Of a stretch of DNA of 7,724 nt, positions 5,991 to 7,724 are shown in pieces (the first letter of the stretch is position 1; every line of letters starts with the position of its first letter). Source of the stretch: an uncultured bacterium (GTDB lineage Bacteria > Bacillota > Clostridia > TANB77 > CAG-508). Where the stretch lies: the NCBI GenBank assembly GCA_905215845.1, contig CAJMRU010000039.1:1-7724 (forward strand), in the 5' to 3' direction. The notes under the pieces were generated by a model. The model saw only the letters and a program-made list of their open reading frames with translations. It ran no database searches and was not told the DNA's origin. The position numbers were made by a program, and so were the translations under genes.

Positions 5991-6761
5991 ATGAGCAAAA
6001 AAAATACAAAATCCAACAAAATATTAAAAGTAATTTATTATGATGAGAATGCAGCGATTGACTATGTTACAATAATGAATGAAGGAAATATAACTGTTGA
6101 AGAAATAAATAAGGCAATCAGTGGAAACAATGCAGAAGTTGGAATTGAAGGAAGCGCTTCAGTAAAAACATCATTATTAAAAATGCTTAATTTATCTTTA
6201 GGAGTGAAAGCAGGAGCATCAGGACATCAATCTAATGAAAAAATAGTAAATTCAACTATAACTACTAATATAATGACTGAATTTATAAAACTAGCCGATT
6301 TAGACTCTAATATCGAAAAATTGACTGGTTTAAGATTACGTATTGATGAAGATACTTTAACATATTTAAAAAGTGTTTTTCCTTATTTGTCTTTATTGAA
6401 AGATCCAGAAAAGATTGATGAACTAAAAGAAATTAATATTGAGAAAGTGGATGAAGTTATTCTATCAACAAAAGGATACTTTGAATTTTTGGCATATAAA
6501 AATAATGTAGAAAAGTCAGTATTAAGATTCAATGTTGATTGTTTTAAAAATAACTATAAATTTGGAGATTTATTAAAAATGGATCTTTGCTATTATGGGA
6601 TTAAAGTAGGAACAACCAAAAAGGAAGAATTAAAGCTAGAAAATGAAATAAATACAGCAAAGAAGGTATTATCGGAAGAAGATTTAAGTATTAACACACA
6701 AAGCTCGAATAATGAATTACCAATATATGATATAATAATTGCAGGAGTAAAAAATGATTGA
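5991..6761 (+). CDS. DUF6414-like protein of unknown function
   Basis: The product is 256 aa, starting at ATG 5991 after GAGGAGG with 6-base spacing, a very strong site. A basic N-terminus (MSKKNTKSNK) leads into ILKVIYYDENAAIDYVTIMN (residues 11-30), then EGN, a pattern I associate with DUF6414 proteins ('Y.D...A.DY..I..G'). A Gly/Ser/Lys-rich middle (GIEGSASVKT, LGVKAGASGHQSNEK) and NSTITTNIMTEF follow, then an alpha/beta second half with two strand-rich parts and a closing IYDIIIAGVKND. There is no signal peptide or membrane helix, so it is probably cytoplasmic. No catalytic motif is evident. Its stop overlaps the start of the AAA+ gene by 8 bases, so the two are translationally coupled and probably act together. 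The family name is from memory of the motif and is moderately sure; the molecular function is unknown. Confidence 0.7.
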   Translation: MSKKNTKSNKILKVIYYDENAAIDYVTIMNEGNITVEEINKAISGNNAEVGIEGSASVKTSLLKMLNLSLGVKAGASGHQSNEKIVNSTITTNIMTEFIKLADLDSNIEKLTGLRLRIDEDTLTYLKSVFPYLSLLKDPEKIDELKEINIEKVDEVILSTKGYFEFLAYKNNVEKSVLRFNVDCFKNNYKFGDLLKMDLCYYGIKVGTTKKEELKLENEINTAKKVLSEEDLSINTQSSNNELPIYDIIIAGVKND

Positions 6762-7724
6762 AAATAAAAAAGTAATAATTTATACAGGACCTACAAAGGC
6801 TTTTAATGAATTTACAATGAAGTTTTATGAAAGAGACAAGAATAATTATAATTTAACTAAGTTGGTTAATTTGAGTGAAAACGAAAGAAATACATTATTA
6901 GTAAAGATTCAGGGGCAAGAACAAAAAAGAGAGAGCAACCTGAAGAAAATGTAATTGATTTATTAACTGTGTCTAGTAATGAATATTCAGGAGTCACAGA
7001 AGCTGTAACAAGTAATTTTGTAAATTATATTTCTAAATATAATATTAGCAAACTAATCATACAAAATCCACCAATTGAGATTATTAATGATTTAAAAAAA
7101 CAATTCGATGAAAAAGATATTGGTGAATATAATCATGATTATGGAAAAATAGATAATAAACTAATTGTGAATTTTAAAAAAGATTGTAATTCTGTAATTT
7201 TGGGACAAGAAGAAGCATTAGAGAAAGTAATACAATCTTTAATAATTCAACAGAAATTAAATAAAGAAGATAAACCAATTGTAATAATGCTATATGGACC
7301 ATCAGGAGTAGGAAAAACGGAAACTGGCAGATTATTAGCAAAATTATTAGGAGAAGAAATGTTTTACAGTCAATTTTCTATGTTCCAAAATGAAGGTCAT
7401 TTAAATTATTTATATGGAGATAAAATTCAAGCTCCATCATTTGCTAAAGATTTATTAAAAAGAACATCAAATATAATATTTTTAGATGAATTTGATAAAG
7501 CTAATAGATTTGTATATTCGGCTCTATATCAAATGTTTGATACAGGTGAGTTTGAGGACAATAATTTTCATGTAAATTTAAAGAATACACTTATAATTTG
7601 TACATCAAATTATGAAAATCCACAAAAGATATACGAGCATCTTGGAGAACCAATGTATTTTAGAATAAATTGCTTTATTAGATATCAGCAATTAAGTATA
7701 GATGTAAAGATAAAACTAATAGAC
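6754..7724 (+). pseudogene. ClpB-type AAA+ ATPase, frameshifted near N-terminus, 3' end beyond window
   Basis: The start is ATG 6754 with AGGAG 6 bases upstream inside the previous gene. The first frame gives MIENKKVIIYTGPTKAFNEF and on to residue 50, then goes out of frame at 6903-6905 and would stop at 6954. The main frame (6903-7724) continues DSGARTKKRE with no start codon or ribosome site of its own; one extra A in the AAA run restores a single protein. Numbered on that repaired chain, an N-terminal region of about 140 residues of unknown fold is followed by an AAA+ module: VILGQEEALEKV, Walker A GPSGVGKT (182-189), Walker B IIFLDE (241-246) and sensor 1 IICTSN (Asn286). The segment between the Walker motifs is short, with FSMFQNEGHLNYLYG in place of the usual ClpB substrate-loop sequence. 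The protein probably remodels or unfolds a target using ATP, possibly its DUF6414-like partner. It would be intact if the lost A is a sequencing error. Confidence 0.85.

Noticed and set aside
1..7724. CRISPR array, tRNA or rRNA genes
   Set aside because: No regularly spaced repeats with unique spacers, no cloverleaf and no rRNA-like GC-richer stretch were seen on either strand.

Overview
The window is AT-rich DNA, probably from a low-GC Firmicute of the Clostridia type. This rests on strong GGAGG-type ribosome binding sites, occasional TTG/GTG starts, a class B sortase, and conjugation genes of the kind found in Clostridia integrative conjugative elements (ICEs). TGA is used as a stop and TGG as Trp, so the code looks standard. 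The exact species cannot be read from this sequence.

Left half (1 to about 4240, all on the minus strand, transcribed right to left): a worn ICE operon. In transcription order it holds a class B sortase, a small coiled-coil protein, two single-pass membrane proteins with low-complexity outer parts, the C-terminal remnant of a VirB4-type conjugation ATPase, a membrane-anchored NlpC/P60 cell-wall hydrolase split by a one-base frameshift, and an unrecognised protein running off the left edge. The VirB4 remnant is fused directly to the end of a membrane-protein gene. This points to an internal deletion that removed most of VirB4 and perhaps the end of that membrane protein.

Middle (about 4247 to 5682, plus strand): an IS110-family insertion sequence next to the sortase promoter region. 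Its DEDD/serine transposase is split at an A7 tract (A AAA AAA followed by TAG). Between the left end and the transposase lies about 190 bases of non-coding DNA that folds into a closed multi-stem RNA (about 4267-4435). Its position, size and internal loops fit a bridge RNA/seekRNA, the guide RNA of IS110-type recombinases. A roughly 20-bp imperfect inverted repeat brackets the unit, which is unusual for the IS110 subgroup and more typical of IS1111.

Right part (5683 to the end, plus strand): a regulatory stretch with repeated GTTAACAAAA motifs and an extended -10 promoter, then a two-gene operon. The first gene is a DUF6414-like protein of unknown function. The second, overlapping it by 8 bases, is a ClpB-type AAA+ ATPase interrupted by an apparent one-base deletion near its N-terminus and cut by the window edge. 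The pair is a candidate uncharacterised accessory system.

Three separate single-base frame breaks in 7.7 kb, two of them in A runs, raise the possibility of assembly or sequencing error. Each should be checked on reads before being interpreted as biology.
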